Below, piece by piece: positions 6,628-14,919 of a stretch of DNA of 15,354 bases; within the stretch, counting starts at the first letter, position 1, and each line of letters begins with the position of its first letter. The DNA is taken from contig JBCDCB010000052.1 in NCBI GenBank assembly GCA_039182735.1, positions 1 to 15,354 of the forward strand, read 5' to 3'. Under the pieces are notes generated by a model. That model worked only from the letters and a program-made list of their open reading frames with translations, made no database searches and was not told where the DNA came from. This stretch comes from JBCDCB01 sp039182735 (lineage in GTDB: Bacteria; Planctomycetota; Phycisphaerae; Phycisphaerales; UBA1924). A program made the position numbers and the translations under genes.

Positions 6628-8481
6628 TCACGCGTGCGGCGTGTACCCGCCCAGCGCCTCGAGCTCCAGCTCGAAGGCCGACACCGGGTGCACCAGCCCG
6701 AGCCGCTCGAGTACCTCGGGGTGGATCTCCCCGAGCATGCCAACGTCCGTGCGCGCGCCGTCGCGCACCGCGAAGACCCGCGCAGCGCGACCCGGGATGA
6801 ACGTCGGGTGCTCCGCCGCCTCGGCCTCGAACGCGAACCCGAACTCGTGCAGCAGCGCCTCGGCCGTCGAGCGGATGTCCGCGAAGCCGACCTCCGCGCC
6901 CAGGAGCGCCGCCGCCACACACAATCGGTCGCGCGACTTGCACTCCTCGCCCGCGTCCAGCCGGCTCACTTTCCCGACCTCGAACAGGTGCTGCGGGATC
7001 GCTTCATCGCGGTTGTGCGCCAGCGTCTCCATCAGGTTGGGCAGCACGCTCGGCCGCACGATCGTCTGATCGATGCTCACCGGGGATTCGATCTCGACCA
7101 CGTCGTCACGACGATCGAGGCGCATCGCGTCGAACGCGCGCTCGGGCGACGTCAGCAGCAGCGTCATCACCTCGCTGAACCCGAGCCCCAGCATCGAGCC
7201 GCGCGCGATGTCCACCGACGGCGACTCCGGGAGTTCTTTTGAGACCGTCGCGATGGGCAGCGTCGCCCGCGCGATGTTGTCGTACCCGTGCGCGATCGCC
7301 ACATCCTCGACCACATCAACGTCGTGCAGGATGTCGTACCGATACGCCGGCACGCGGATCACGATGTCGTCCGACCCGTTCACGGTCGCCTCGTACCCCA
7401 TCTTCTCAAGCCGATCGGCGACCTCGCCCGCCGAGAGATCCACGCCCACGCGCTTCGCGACGTACCCCGCGCTGATCGTCCGCGATTCGGGCGTCAGTTC
7501 GGGCGTCACCAGCTCCGCGCCGTCCGCGTGACGCAGGCGCACACCCTCGATCACCGCGCCGTCGTTCAGCTCCGCGACGCTCGTCACGAGTTGGTGCAGC
7601 ATCGAGCGGACGCTGTCGCGCACGAGACCCGTCACATCTACAAAGATGTCCGTCGTCTCGAGCGTCACACGCGTCTCATCGCTGTTGATGATCGGCGGCA
7701 TCGACAGCACACGGTCCGACCCGTCCACCAACAGCGGGAAGCGATCGAACGACCCGAGCAGGTGCGCGTACTGCGTGCCCTTCGGGTGCTTCGCGAGGAT
7801 CTCGCGCATCGACGCCGCGTCGCGCGAGCCGCCCATCCCACCGAGCGGCACGAACGTGCGCGTGTCCGGATCCTCCGCGAGATACCGGAAACCGGTGCCT
7901 TCGAGCGTCTTGAGGTCGTAGACACCGATAGAGCCTCGCTTGCGCTCGCGACCGAGCGCCCAGTGAAGCGTCTCCTGCAAGCGCATCAGCGAGCGCAGCG
8001 AATCTTCATCGAACGTCACGTTGCGCACGACCGCGCACACGATGTGCGGGCGGTACGCCCCCTCTTCGCTCAGGCGCGGATCGATCTCGACCGTGATCGT
8101 CGGCTCCGCGACGGGGTACTCACGCAGCCCCGTCTTCACACCCAGGAACGCACGCAGCGCTCGAGCGAGACCGCCCGGATCGAAGAGGTCGGGACGCGCC
8201 GGCAGCATGTCCAGGCGGATCACACGTGCCGGCGACAACGCGATCAGCGCCTCCGGGTTCTTGCGGAAGTCCACGCCGCAGGCGTTGCACGTCGCGGGCG
8301 CATCGGTGCCCTGCGGCGTCTCCATGATGTTCCCGCACACTGCGCAGCGGTAGCGGTTCGACTCCTCCACGCCCTCGACCTCGCAGCCGATCTGGTGGAA
8401 GCGGTCGGTGAGTTCCTCGGTCGAGATGTCCACGCCGAGGCGGTCGGTGAGCAACCGCTCGGAGATCGCGACTACAGGCAC
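6628..8481 (-). CDS. pheT: Phenylalanyl-tRNA synthetase beta subunit, archaeal/eukaryal type
   Basis: This subunit partners PheS in charging tRNA-Phe and carries the editing domain. The 617-aa product resembles archaeal PheT rather than the roughly 800-aa bacterial form: it has no N-terminal EMAP-type or C-terminal FDX-ACB domain. Diagnostic stretches are GSIGVYDLKTLEG and AKHPKGTQYAHLLGSFDRFP (B3/4 editing region), SMPPIINSDETR, FVDVTG, and PAYRYDILHDVDVVEDVAIA in the core fold. GTG at 8481 is chosen because AAGGAG lies 8 nt upstream and the protein then begins PVVAISERLL; a longer reading frame upstream is the pheS shadow. Residues 46-68 hold CX2C-X15-CX2C, a zinc-ribbon-like insertion in the N-terminal domain. 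It overlaps pheS by 10 nt. Confidence 0.93.
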   Translation of the reverse strand: MPVVAISERLLTDRLGVDISTEELTDRFHQIGCEVEGVEESNRYRCAVCGNIMETPQGTDAPATCNACGVDFRKNPEALIALSPARVIRLDMLPARPDLFDPGGLARALRAFLGVKTGLREYPVAEPTITVEIDPRLSEEGAYRPHIVCAVVRNVTFDEDSLRSLMRLQETLHWALGRERKRGSIGVYDLKTLEGTGFRYLAEDPDTRTFVPLGGMGGSRDAASMREILAKHPKGTQYAHLLGSFDRFPLLVDGSDRVLSMPPIINSDETRVTLETTDIFVDVTGLVRDSVRSMLHQLVTSVAELNDGAVIEGVRLRHADGAELVTPELTPESRTISAGYVAKRVGVDLSAGEVADRLEKMGYEATVNGSDDIVIRVPAYRYDILHDVDVVEDVAIAHGYDNIARATLPIATVSKELPESPSVDIARGSMLGLGFSEVMTLLLTSPERAFDAMRLDRRDDVVEIESPVSIDQTIVRPSVLPNLMETLAHNRDEAIPQHLFEVGKVSRLDAGEECKSRDRLCVAAALLGAEVGFADIRSTAEALLHEFGFAFEAEAAEHPTFIPGRAARVFAVRDGARTDVGMLGEIHPEVLERLGLVHPVSAFELELEALGGYTPHA

Positions 8482-9998
8482 AGCGACGTCTCCTTCAGCC
8501 ACGAAACCTTCGAGATGTACAGGTCGCGGATGTCTTTCATCCCGTAATGGATCATCGCCAGCCGCTCCAACCCGAGACCCCACGCGAGCACCGGCGCGTT
8601 ACACCCCAGCGGCCTGGTCACCTCCGGGCGGAACATCCCCGCCCCGCCCATCTCCACCCAGTCGTTGCGTTTGTCCATCCACACGAAGACCTCGAGACTC
8701 GGCTCGGTGTACGGGAAGAACGACGGGCGGAACTCGATCTTGTCGAACCCCATCTTCTTATAAAACGTCTCGAGCAGCCCCAGCAGCACCGCGAACGACG
8801 CGTTCTCGTCCACGATGATCCCGTCCACCTGATGGAACACCGGCAAGTGCTTGTAGTCGATCGTCTCGCGACGGAAGACCTGGCCGATGCAGAACACGCG
8901 TCGCGGCGGCTTCGGGTCGTCGTGGATCGCGCGGATCGAGCTCGCCGTCGTGTGCGTGCGCAGCACGCTCTTCCGCGCGAGCTCCGGGTCCCACGTGTAT
9001 CCCCAGCCGCGCGAGCCCGTTCCGCCGCCCGTCTCGTGGACGTCCGCGATCGTGCGCACCATCTCGTCGTCGGGTAGATCGCAGACCGCCGGCTCTTTCA
9101 GATAGAAGGTGTCCTGCATGTCGCGGGCCGGGTGATCCTGCGGCTGAAAGAGCGCGTCGAAGTCCCAGAAACCGCTCTCCACGAACCCGTGCTCCGTCTG
9201 CTCGAAGCCGAGTTCGAGAAAGACCCGGCGAGTCTTTTCGAGGATCCGCGCCATCGGGTGCGCCTTGCCCGCACGCCGTGACTCGCTCGCCGCCGTCACG
9301 TCATAGGGGCGGAACGTCGCGTCACGCCACGAGCCATCCAGCAGCATGCGGTTGGTCAGCGCGTTGACCTCACGCGTCACCTTGATCGAGCCGCCGTCGC
9401 CCGCGAGGTCTCGCCCCGCGTCCGTCAGCGACACGAATCGCTGCTTGCGCGAACGTGCGTCGAGCGCCCCGGGACGCTTGTCTAGCAGCGCGCGAGCCGC
9501 GGGCACATCCACGCCCGCCTCCGCGAGTTGCTCGGGCGTCGCCTCGCCGAGTTCCGCGAGTTGAGCGGTGAGCCCTTCATCAGGCGTCAGCGTCGTGAAG
9601 TCAGCACCCTTGACCAGCGAAAGTCCACTCTTGTCTTTGCTCGCCCAGCCCTTCTGCGACAGAAACCGCAGGTACTTGCCCACATTGATGCCCGTGGACT
9701 TGGAGAGGTCGGGGATCGTCGCCGTGCCTCCCGCCGCCGCCAGCGCCTCGATGATGCGGCGCTCCGGCCAGCCATCTTCGAGCCAGCCCTTCGCGTCATC
9801 GCCGAGCTTCAGCGTCTCGTGCGTTCGCTCATCGACCGAGACCAGTGAACGCTCGGCGAGTTGCGTCACCGCCGCCGCCACCAGCGACTGGTCCACGCCC
9901 AACGTGTCGGCAAGCGACTGCACCTCAACGGCGTCGTCGTGCTTGGCCATCGCCGCGAGCACCGCGGCCTCGTGTTCGCTCAGTGTCAGCGTGCTCAT
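8472..9998 (-). CDS. pheS: Phenylalanyl-tRNA synthetase alpha subunit, archaeal/eukaryal type
   Basis: This class II catalytic subunit forms Phe-AMP and charges tRNA-Phe. At 508 aa it matches archaeal/eukaryal PheS (about 500) rather than bacterial PheS (about 330-350). Residues about 1-140 are tandem winged-helix-like modules (EHEAAVLAAMAKHDD, LAERSLVSVDERTHE, KYLRFLSQKGWASKDKSGL) as in the N-terminal DNA-binding-fold domains of the archaeal form. The catalytic core (about 240-505) shows MARILEKTRRVFLELGF, FDALFQPQDHPARDMQDTFY, motif 2 RVFCIGQVFRRETIDYKHLP, FRPSFFPYTEPSLEVFV and motif 3 GLGLERLAM (about 478). ATG 9998 is preceded at 2 nt by AGAGGGGA. It is the first gene of the pheS-pheT operon. 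Confidence 0.95.
   Translation of the reverse strand: MSTLTLSEHEAAVLAAMAKHDDAVEVQSLADTLGVDQSLVAAAVTQLAERSLVSVDERTHETLKLGDDAKGWLEDGWPERRIIEALAAAGGTATIPDLSKSTGINVGKYLRFLSQKGWASKDKSGLSLVKGADFTTLTPDEGLTAQLAELGEATPEQLAEAGVDVPAARALLDKRPGALDARSRKQRFVSLTDAGRDLAGDGGSIKVTREVNALTNRMLLDGSWRDATFRPYDVTAASESRRAGKAHPMARILEKTRRVFLELGFEQTEHGFVESGFWDFDALFQPQDHPARDMQDTFYLKEPAVCDLPDDEMVRTIADVHETGGGTGSRGWGYTWDPELARKSVLRTHTTASSIRAIHDDPKPPRRVFCIGQVFRRETIDYKHLPVFHQVDGIIVDENASFAVLLGLLETFYKKMGFDKIEFRPSFFPYTEPSLEVFVWMDKRNDWVEMGGAGMFRPEVTRPLGCNAPVLAWGLGLERLAMIHYGMKDIRDLYISKVSWLKETSLCL
8490..8495 (-). promoter_or_regulatory. Shine-Dalgarno setting the pheT GTG start
   Basis: AAGGAG, inside the last codons of pheS, sits 8 nt before the GTG at 8481. 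It decides between this start and upstream in-frame codons and implies coupling of the two subunits. Confidence 0.8.
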
Positions 9999-10023
9999 GA
10001 TCCCCTCTTCTGCAGCGTCCGCG

Positions 10024-10032
10024 AGGATAGCA
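10024..10032 (-). promoter_or_regulatory. Possible extended -10 promoter element for pheST
   Basis: TGCTATCCT on the minus strand fits an extended -10 (TGnTATnnT) and ends 26 bp before the pheS ATG. There is no clear -35. It lies in the 120-bp divergent gap shared with acs, for which no convincing promoter was seen. Confidence 0.3.
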
Positions 10033-10105
10033 CCCCGTGGCGACTCCCGGCGATCTCACGCGTCGCCCGGCGCACCCGCTCCGGTATCGTGCCTGCTGCC
10101 GCACA

Positions 10106-10111
10106 CGGAGG
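10106..10111 (+). promoter_or_regulatory. Shine-Dalgarno setting the acs start
   Basis: CGGAGG lies 7 nt before ATG 10119. This picks that ATG over the in-frame extension further upstream, which runs back into pheS antisense sequence. Confidence 0.75.
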
Positions 10112-10118
10112 CCCGCGC

Positions 10119-12137
10119 ATGAGCGACTTCGACACGATCGAATCCGTCCTGAACGAATCGCGCCACTTCGACCCGCCCGCCGACTTCTGCGAGCGAGCGG
10201 GCGGGTGCCACGTCCCGTCCATGGACGCCTACCGCGCCACGCACGCACGCTCCATCGAGGATCCCGAAGCCTACTGGGGCGAGATCGCCAGCCAGTTCCA
10301 CTGGTTCGAGCCGTGGACCAACGTCCTCGAATGGAACGCGCCCGACGCCAAGTGGTTTGTCGGCGGCAAAACCAACATCACCTACAACTGCGTGGACCGC
10401 TTCGTCGAGCAGGGCCATGGCGACGAGGTCGCGATCATCTGGGAGGGCGAACCCGTCGCCGGCGAATGGGGCAACGGGCCCGAGATCCGCAGGCTCACCT
10501 ACGCGGACCTGCAGCGCGAGTCCTCCAGGTTTGCCAACGTGCTCAAGAAGAAGGGCATCCAGAAGGGCGACGTCGTCACGCTCTACATGGGCATGATCCC
10601 CGAGCTCGCCATCGCGGCGCTCGCGTGCGCACGCATCGGCGCCGTCCACTCCGTGATCTTCGGCGGCTTCTCCGCGCAGGCCATCGCCGACCGCGTCGCG
10701 GACGCCAACAGCAAGCTGATCGTCACGTGCGACGGCGCGTGGCGCCGGGGCAAGGTCGTCCCGCTCAAAGAGAACGTGGACGCCGCCATCGACGAGCTCG
10801 GCTCCGATGGACCCGTCGAGACGGTTATCTATTTTGAACGCTGCATGAATCAGATCGTCACGCACGAGGGGCGCGACGACGCCTGGCGCGACATCATGGC
10901 GACGGTCGAGGAAGAATGCCCTTGCGAGCACCTCGACTCGGAAGACATGCTCTTCCTGCTCTACACCTCGGGCTCCACGGGCAAGCCCAAGGGCATCGCG
11001 CACACGACCGCCGGGTACATGGTCTACACCGCGCACACCGCGCGCAACTCGTTCAACCTCGTGCCGGGCAAGGATCAGGTCTACTGGTGCACCGCCGACA
11101 TCGGCTGGATCACCGGGCACTCGTACATCCTCTACGGCATCCTGCCCAACCGCGTGCCCTCGCTCATGTACGAAGGCGCCCCCAACTTCCCGGATGAATC
11201 GCGCTTCTGGGACATCGTCCAGCGACACAAGGTCACGCAGTTCTACACCGCGCCAACCGCCATCCGCGCCTTCATGAAGTGGGGCGACGAACACCCCAAG
11301 AAGCACGACCTCTCCTCGCTCCGCGTCCTCGGAACCGTCGGCGAGCCCATCAACCCCGAAGCCTGGATGTGGTACCACCGCGTCATCGGCGGCGAACGCT
11401 GCCCCATCGTCGATACCTACTGGCAGACCGAGACCGGCGGGCACATGATCACCCCGCTTCCCGGTTGCACCCCCACCACACCCGGATCCTGCACGCTGCC
11501 CGCCTTCGGCATCGACGCCGCCGTCGTCGATACCGACGGCAACGAAGTCCCTGCCAACACCGGCGGGCTCCTCGTCATCCGCAAGCCCTGGCCCTCCATG
11601 CTCCGTGGCGTCTACGGCGACCGCGACCGCTTCATCGACACCTACTGGTCAACCGTCAAGATCAACGGCGAACCGGTCTACACCGCGGGTGACGGCGCGC
11701 GACGCGACGAGCACGGCTACTTCTGGATCATGGGGCGCATCGACGACGTCATCAACGTCTCCGGGCACCGCCTCGGCACGATGGAAGTCGAGTCCGCGCT
11801 CGTCGCGCACGACGCCGTCGTCGAAGCCGCCGTCGTCGGGATGCCTCACGAAATCAAGGGCACCGGCATCGCCGCATTCTGCTCGCTCGCCGGCGGCAAC
11901 ACGCCCAGCGAGGCGCTCAAAGACGCCCTCCGCGCGCACGTCTCCTCGCAGATCGGCCCCATCGCCAAGCCCGATCAGATCCACTTCACCGACGCGCTGC
12001 CCAAGACGCGCTCCGGGAAGATCATGCGCCGCCTGCTCCGCGACATCGCCGCGGGCAACGAGCACGTCAATCAGGACACCTCGACACTCGAGGACTTCTC
12101 CGTGCTCGCGCGATTGCGCGAGGGTTCGGAGAGCTAG
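10119..12137 (+). CDS. acs: Acetyl-CoA synthetase, AMP-forming
   Basis: The enzyme converts acetate, ATP and CoA to acetyl-CoA, AMP and PPi in the cytoplasm. The product is 672 aa, slightly longer than the usual 650. Landmarks in order are the N-terminal ACAS domain (YWGEIASQFHWFEPW), the P-loop-like YTSGSTGKPKG (about 281), the substrate-pocket segment WCTADIGWITGHSYILYGIL, GTVGEPINPEAW, YWQTETGGHM (about 434), YTAGDGARRDEHGYFWIMGR with the hinge region (about 520), and PKTRSGKIMRR with catalytic Lys634. This Lys is the residue that Pat-type acetyltransferases modify to switch Acs off. The gene converges with an ACD-GNAT fusion gene. It is divergent from pheS by 120 bp. Confidence 0.97.
   Translation: MSDFDTIESVLNESRHFDPPADFCERAGGCHVPSMDAYRATHARSIEDPEAYWGEIASQFHWFEPWTNVLEWNAPDAKWFVGGKTNITYNCVDRFVEQGHGDEVAIIWEGEPVAGEWGNGPEIRRLTYADLQRESSRFANVLKKKGIQKGDVVTLYMGMIPELAIAALACARIGAVHSVIFGGFSAQAIADRVADANSKLIVTCDGAWRRGKVVPLKENVDAAIDELGSDGPVETVIYFERCMNQIVTHEGRDDAWRDIMATVEEECPCEHLDSEDMLFLLYTSGSTGKPKGIAHTTAGYMVYTAHTARNSFNLVPGKDQVYWCTADIGWITGHSYILYGILPNRVPSLMYEGAPNFPDESRFWDIVQRHKVTQFYTAPTAIRAFMKWGDEHPKKHDLSSLRVLGTVGEPINPEAWMWYHRVIGGERCPIVDTYWQTETGGHMITPLPGCTPTTPGSCTLPAFGIDAAVVDTDGNEVPANTGGLLVIRKPWPSMLRGVYGDRDRFIDTYWSTVKINGEPVYTAGDGARRDEHGYFWIMGRIDDVINVSGHRLGTMEVESALVAHDAVVEAAVVGMPHEIKGTGIAAFCSLAGGNTPSEALKDALRAHVSSQIGPIAKPDQIHFTDALPKTRSGKIMRRLLRDIAAGNEHVNQDTSTLEDFSVLARLREGSES
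12134..12137. other. Shared CTAG: overlapping stop codons of acs and the ACD-GNAT gene
   Basis: CTAG gives TAG to acs (12135-12137) and TAG to the opposing gene (12134-12136). This is the same arrangement as at 4753-4756. No intervening terminator is visible. Confidence 0.95.
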
Positions 12138-14779
12138 ACCGCGGCCTCGCCGAACTCGAACGTCAGTCGCCCGCCCAGTTCCGCGATGAACCCCAGTTCG
12201 ACAAGCGCCTCACCCACGCGTGCGTCGGCCACGTCGGCGATCACACGCTCGCACGACCACGACCGCGCAACACGCAGCGCGTGCTCCAGCAGCGTGGCGG
12301 TCACGCGCGGGCCCGCGTGGTCTTCGTCGAGCAAAGTGCTCAAGCGCACGGTGGATCCGAAGGGCGATCGCGTCAGCCGCGCCTCGCCGGAGAACGCCCC
12401 GCCTTCTTCCCACACGAGCGCGATCTCCCGGTCATAGTCGATCGTGCACGCGCGCGACCCGATCCAATGCGGGGTGTGCAGCCCGTGCTCGCCGAGGTGC
12501 GCCCGTCGCTGCTCGCGCGGGCACCGCGCCAGCATCGCCAGCCACGCCTGTTCGTCCTCCGGTCGCAGCGGGCGGACGGACGCATCACCAACGCGCGCGA
12601 TCAGGTGCTCGGGGTACGGCGTCATCGCGAGGTGCGACCCGATGCACTCCACGCCGCTTGTGAGCACGGCGCGCGCGTCCAGCGCGATCGCGCCGTTGGG
12701 GGTAACGAGCACCGGGTTCGCATCGAGTTCCGCGAGTTCGGGCAGATCGCTCACCAGCGTCGAGAGGCGCAGCATCACGCCGATGAGCGAGTCTGTGTCC
12801 ATCGCGGGACGACCGCGCCACGCCTTGAGCAGACGCGAGCCCTTGAGCGACTCGACCATCTGCCGCGCGAGTGCCTCGTTCAGCGGTGGGAGTCCGACCT
12901 CGCGATCCTGGAACACTTCCGCCGACACCCCGCCCACGCCGACCATGAGCACGGGCCCGAAGGTCGTGTCCCGCTTCGCGCCGACGATCAGCTCGACGCC
13001 CGCGTTCCGATCGACCATGCGCTGGACCACCACGCCGTCGATCGTCGCGTCGGGGCGCAACTCGCGTGCACGCGCGCTCATCGTCTCGAACGTCTCGCGC
13101 ACGGCGTCGTCGTTGCGCACATCGAGCGCCACGCCGCCAACGTCGGTCTTGTGGCTGATTTGGGCCGAGCGGATCTTCATCGCGACCGGGTAGCCGATCT
13201 CTCGCGCCATCGCGACGGCCTCGTCCGCGTTCGCCACGGGGTGCGCGCGTGCGACGTCGATGCCGTACCGCGCGAGGAGGTCTTTCGTTGCGCGCTCGCT
13301 CAGTTCGACACGCGAGCCTTCCGCCAACTTCGACTCGACAAACGATCGCGCATCGTCGCGATCTTCGCGTCGCACTTCGACGTGCAGATCACGCGGCGTC
13401 TCGTGCAGTTTCTCGATCCGGCTCGCCCTCGACACGAGGTGCATGAAGGCGCTCACCGCTTGCTCGGGCGACGAGTACGTCGGGATGCCCGAACGCTCGA
13501 GCACCTCGAACCCAGTGCGCACGCTCTCGCCGCCGAGCCACGCCGCAAGGACCGGGCAGCGCGCCCCCCGGGTCCCGCGCACCACGGCTTCCGCGGCGCC
13601 GTGCGGGTCCGTCATCGATTGCGGTGAGAGCATCACCAGCAGCGCGTCCACACCCGGATCTTGCAGCGCGATGGCGCACGCCCGCTCGTACCGCTCGGGC
13701 GTCGCGTCCCCGATGATGTCGATCGGGTTCCCGCCCGGCCAGGCCGGAGGGAGCACAAGATCGAGCTCGTTGATTGTGCCCGCCTGCAGCGGCGCCAGCG
13801 TCCCGCCGCGCGCGATGAGCGCGTCGCTCGCGATCACGCCCGGTCCGCCGGCGTTCGTGACCACCGCGAGCCGCGGTCCCGTGGGCGGGTCCTGGCGCGC
13901 CAGCAACTCCGCGCACTCGAACATGTCGCCCATGTCGTACACGCGCTCGATACCGACACGCTTGAACGCGGCATCAAAGACGACATCCTCGCCAGCCATC
14001 GCGCCGGTGTGCGAGAGCGCCGCCGCCGCCGACTCCGCGAACCGGCCCGCTTTGTATGCCACGATCGGCTTGCCCCGCGCGAACGCGCGCGCCGCCGAAA
14101 GGAACCCCCGCGCATCGGGGATCGACTCCACGTACAGGATGATCGCGTCGGTGTGCTCATCGCGCGCGATCGCGTCGATCAGGTCGCCGAACGAAACGTC
14201 GAGCATGTTGCCGACCGACACGAAGTGGCTGAACCCCACGCCCGCGCTGATCGCCCAATCGAGCATCGCGGTGCACAGCGCGCCCGACTGTGACAGCACC
14301 GCGAGCGACCCCGGCGTGGGCATCCCCACGCCGAACGACGCGTTCAGACCGATCGACGGCACGATCAGACCCACGCAGTTCGGGCCGATGATCCGCATGT
14401 GCTCGAACGCGCGTGGCGCGGCCCGCAGCTCCTCGTCCAGCTTCTTGCCCGACTCGCCCGCCTCGCCGAAGCCCGCGGAAATCACCATCACCCCACCGAC
14501 GTTCGCCTCGCCGCACGCCCACACCACCCCGGGCACGCTGGCGGACGGCGTGCAGATCACCGCGAGATCCACCTCGTGCGGCACCGACGCGATGTCCGGG
14601 TACGCCTGCACGCCCTGCACCGACTCACGCCGCGGATTCACCGGGTACACCACTCCGCGAAACCCGGACGTCAGCATGTTCCGCATGACGGCGCGCCCGA
14701 CCGCACCGGGCGAATCGCTCGCGCCGATGACCGCGACACGCCGCGGGTTGAGAAGTCGATCCAGTGGGGCGTGATTCAT
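12134..14779 (-). CDS. NDP-forming acyl-CoA synthetase fused to a C-terminal GNAT domain (PatZ-like architecture)
   Basis: The protein is 881 aa. Residues about 1-460 are the CoA-binding and ligase alpha part (RVAVIGASDSPGAVG, GPNCVGL, LSQSGALC, and SHTGAMAGED with phospho-acceptor His257). Residues about 480-710 are the ATP-grasp beta part (ISHKTDVGGVAL with His543, FGPVLMVGVGGVSAEVF, ELDANPVLV). Residues about 719-881 are GNAT-like (TPYPEHL, VRPLRPEDEQ, IDYDREIALV). The order and length match E. coli PatZ (886 aa). Unlike PatZ, the alpha His is kept, so reversible acetate/acyl activation with ADP formation is plausible. In contrast, the GNAT Glu of the AEF motif aligns with Arg, and the CoA loop GxG reads RVT (825-827). 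It converges with acs. No clear Shine-Dalgarno precedes ATG 14779. Which acyl substrate it uses is unknown. Confidence 0.9.
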   Translation of the reverse strand: MNHAPLDRLLNPRRVAVIGASDSPGAVGRAVMRNMLTSGFRGVVYPVNPRRESVQGVQAYPDIASVPHEVDLAVICTPSASVPGVVWACGEANVGGVMVISAGFGEAGESGKKLDEELRAAPRAFEHMRIIGPNCVGLIVPSIGLNASFGVGMPTPGSLAVLSQSGALCTAMLDWAISAGVGFSHFVSVGNMLDVSFGDLIDAIARDEHTDAIILYVESIPDARGFLSAARAFARGKPIVAYKAGRFAESAAAALSHTGAMAGEDVVFDAAFKRVGIERVYDMGDMFECAELLARQDPPTGPRLAVVTNAGGPGVIASDALIARGGTLAPLQAGTINELDLVLPPAWPGGNPIDIIGDATPERYERACAIALQDPGVDALLVMLSPQSMTDPHGAAEAVVRGTRGARCPVLAAWLGGESVRTGFEVLERSGIPTYSSPEQAVSAFMHLVSRASRIEKLHETPRDLHVEVRREDRDDARSFVESKLAEGSRVELSERATKDLLARYGIDVARAHPVANADEAVAMAREIGYPVAMKIRSAQISHKTDVGGVALDVRNDDAVRETFETMSARARELRPDATIDGVVVQRMVDRNAGVELIVGAKRDTTFGPVLMVGVGGVSAEVFQDREVGLPPLNEALARQMVESLKGSRLLKAWRGRPAMDTDSLIGVMLRLSTLVSDLPELAELDANPVLVTPNGAIALDARAVLTSGVECIGSHLAMTPYPEHLIARVGDASVRPLRPEDEQAWLAMLARCPREQRRAHLGEHGLHTPHWIGSRACTIDYDREIALVWEEGGAFSGEARLTRSPFGSTVRLSTLLDEDHAGPRVTATLLEHALRVARSWSCERVIADVADARVGEALVELGFIAELGGRLTFEFGEAAV

Positions 14780-14846
14780 CGTGAGGAACGGTAGATCCAC
14801 GTGTCCCTGCGTCCAGCGCGAACCCGGATGAGCGTGTGCAGAATCG

Positions 14847-14860
14847 GGCGGAATTCCGCC
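14847..14860. promoter_or_regulatory. 14-bp perfect palindrome upstream of the ACD-GNAT gene
   Basis: GGCGGAATTCCGCC is its own reverse complement and lies 67 bp before the ATG at 14779. It fits a dimeric regulator site. It sits between the divergent ACD-GNAT gene and the RNA promoter and could serve either. Confidence 0.4.
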
Positions 14861-14887
14861 GTCTGCGCCGCCGCGCCGGTCCAGCCC

Positions 14888-14919
14888 CGAGAAAAGCCCT
14901 CGAAACTTCCGAGAAACGC
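14888..14919 (+). promoter_or_regulatory. Direct repeats CGAGAAA(A/C)GC abutting a -35
   Basis: Two 10-bp repeats (14888-14897 and 14910-14919) differ at one base and start 22 bp apart, about two helical turns. The second abuts the -35 of the promoter at 14920. That layout suits a regulator binding as a tandem dimer on one DNA face. Confidence 0.4.

Noticed and set aside
5797..7242. Plus-strand open frame of 481 codons
   Set aside because: It lies opposite the endonuclease and pheT and is Arg/His-rich with no recognisable motif; a shadow frame.
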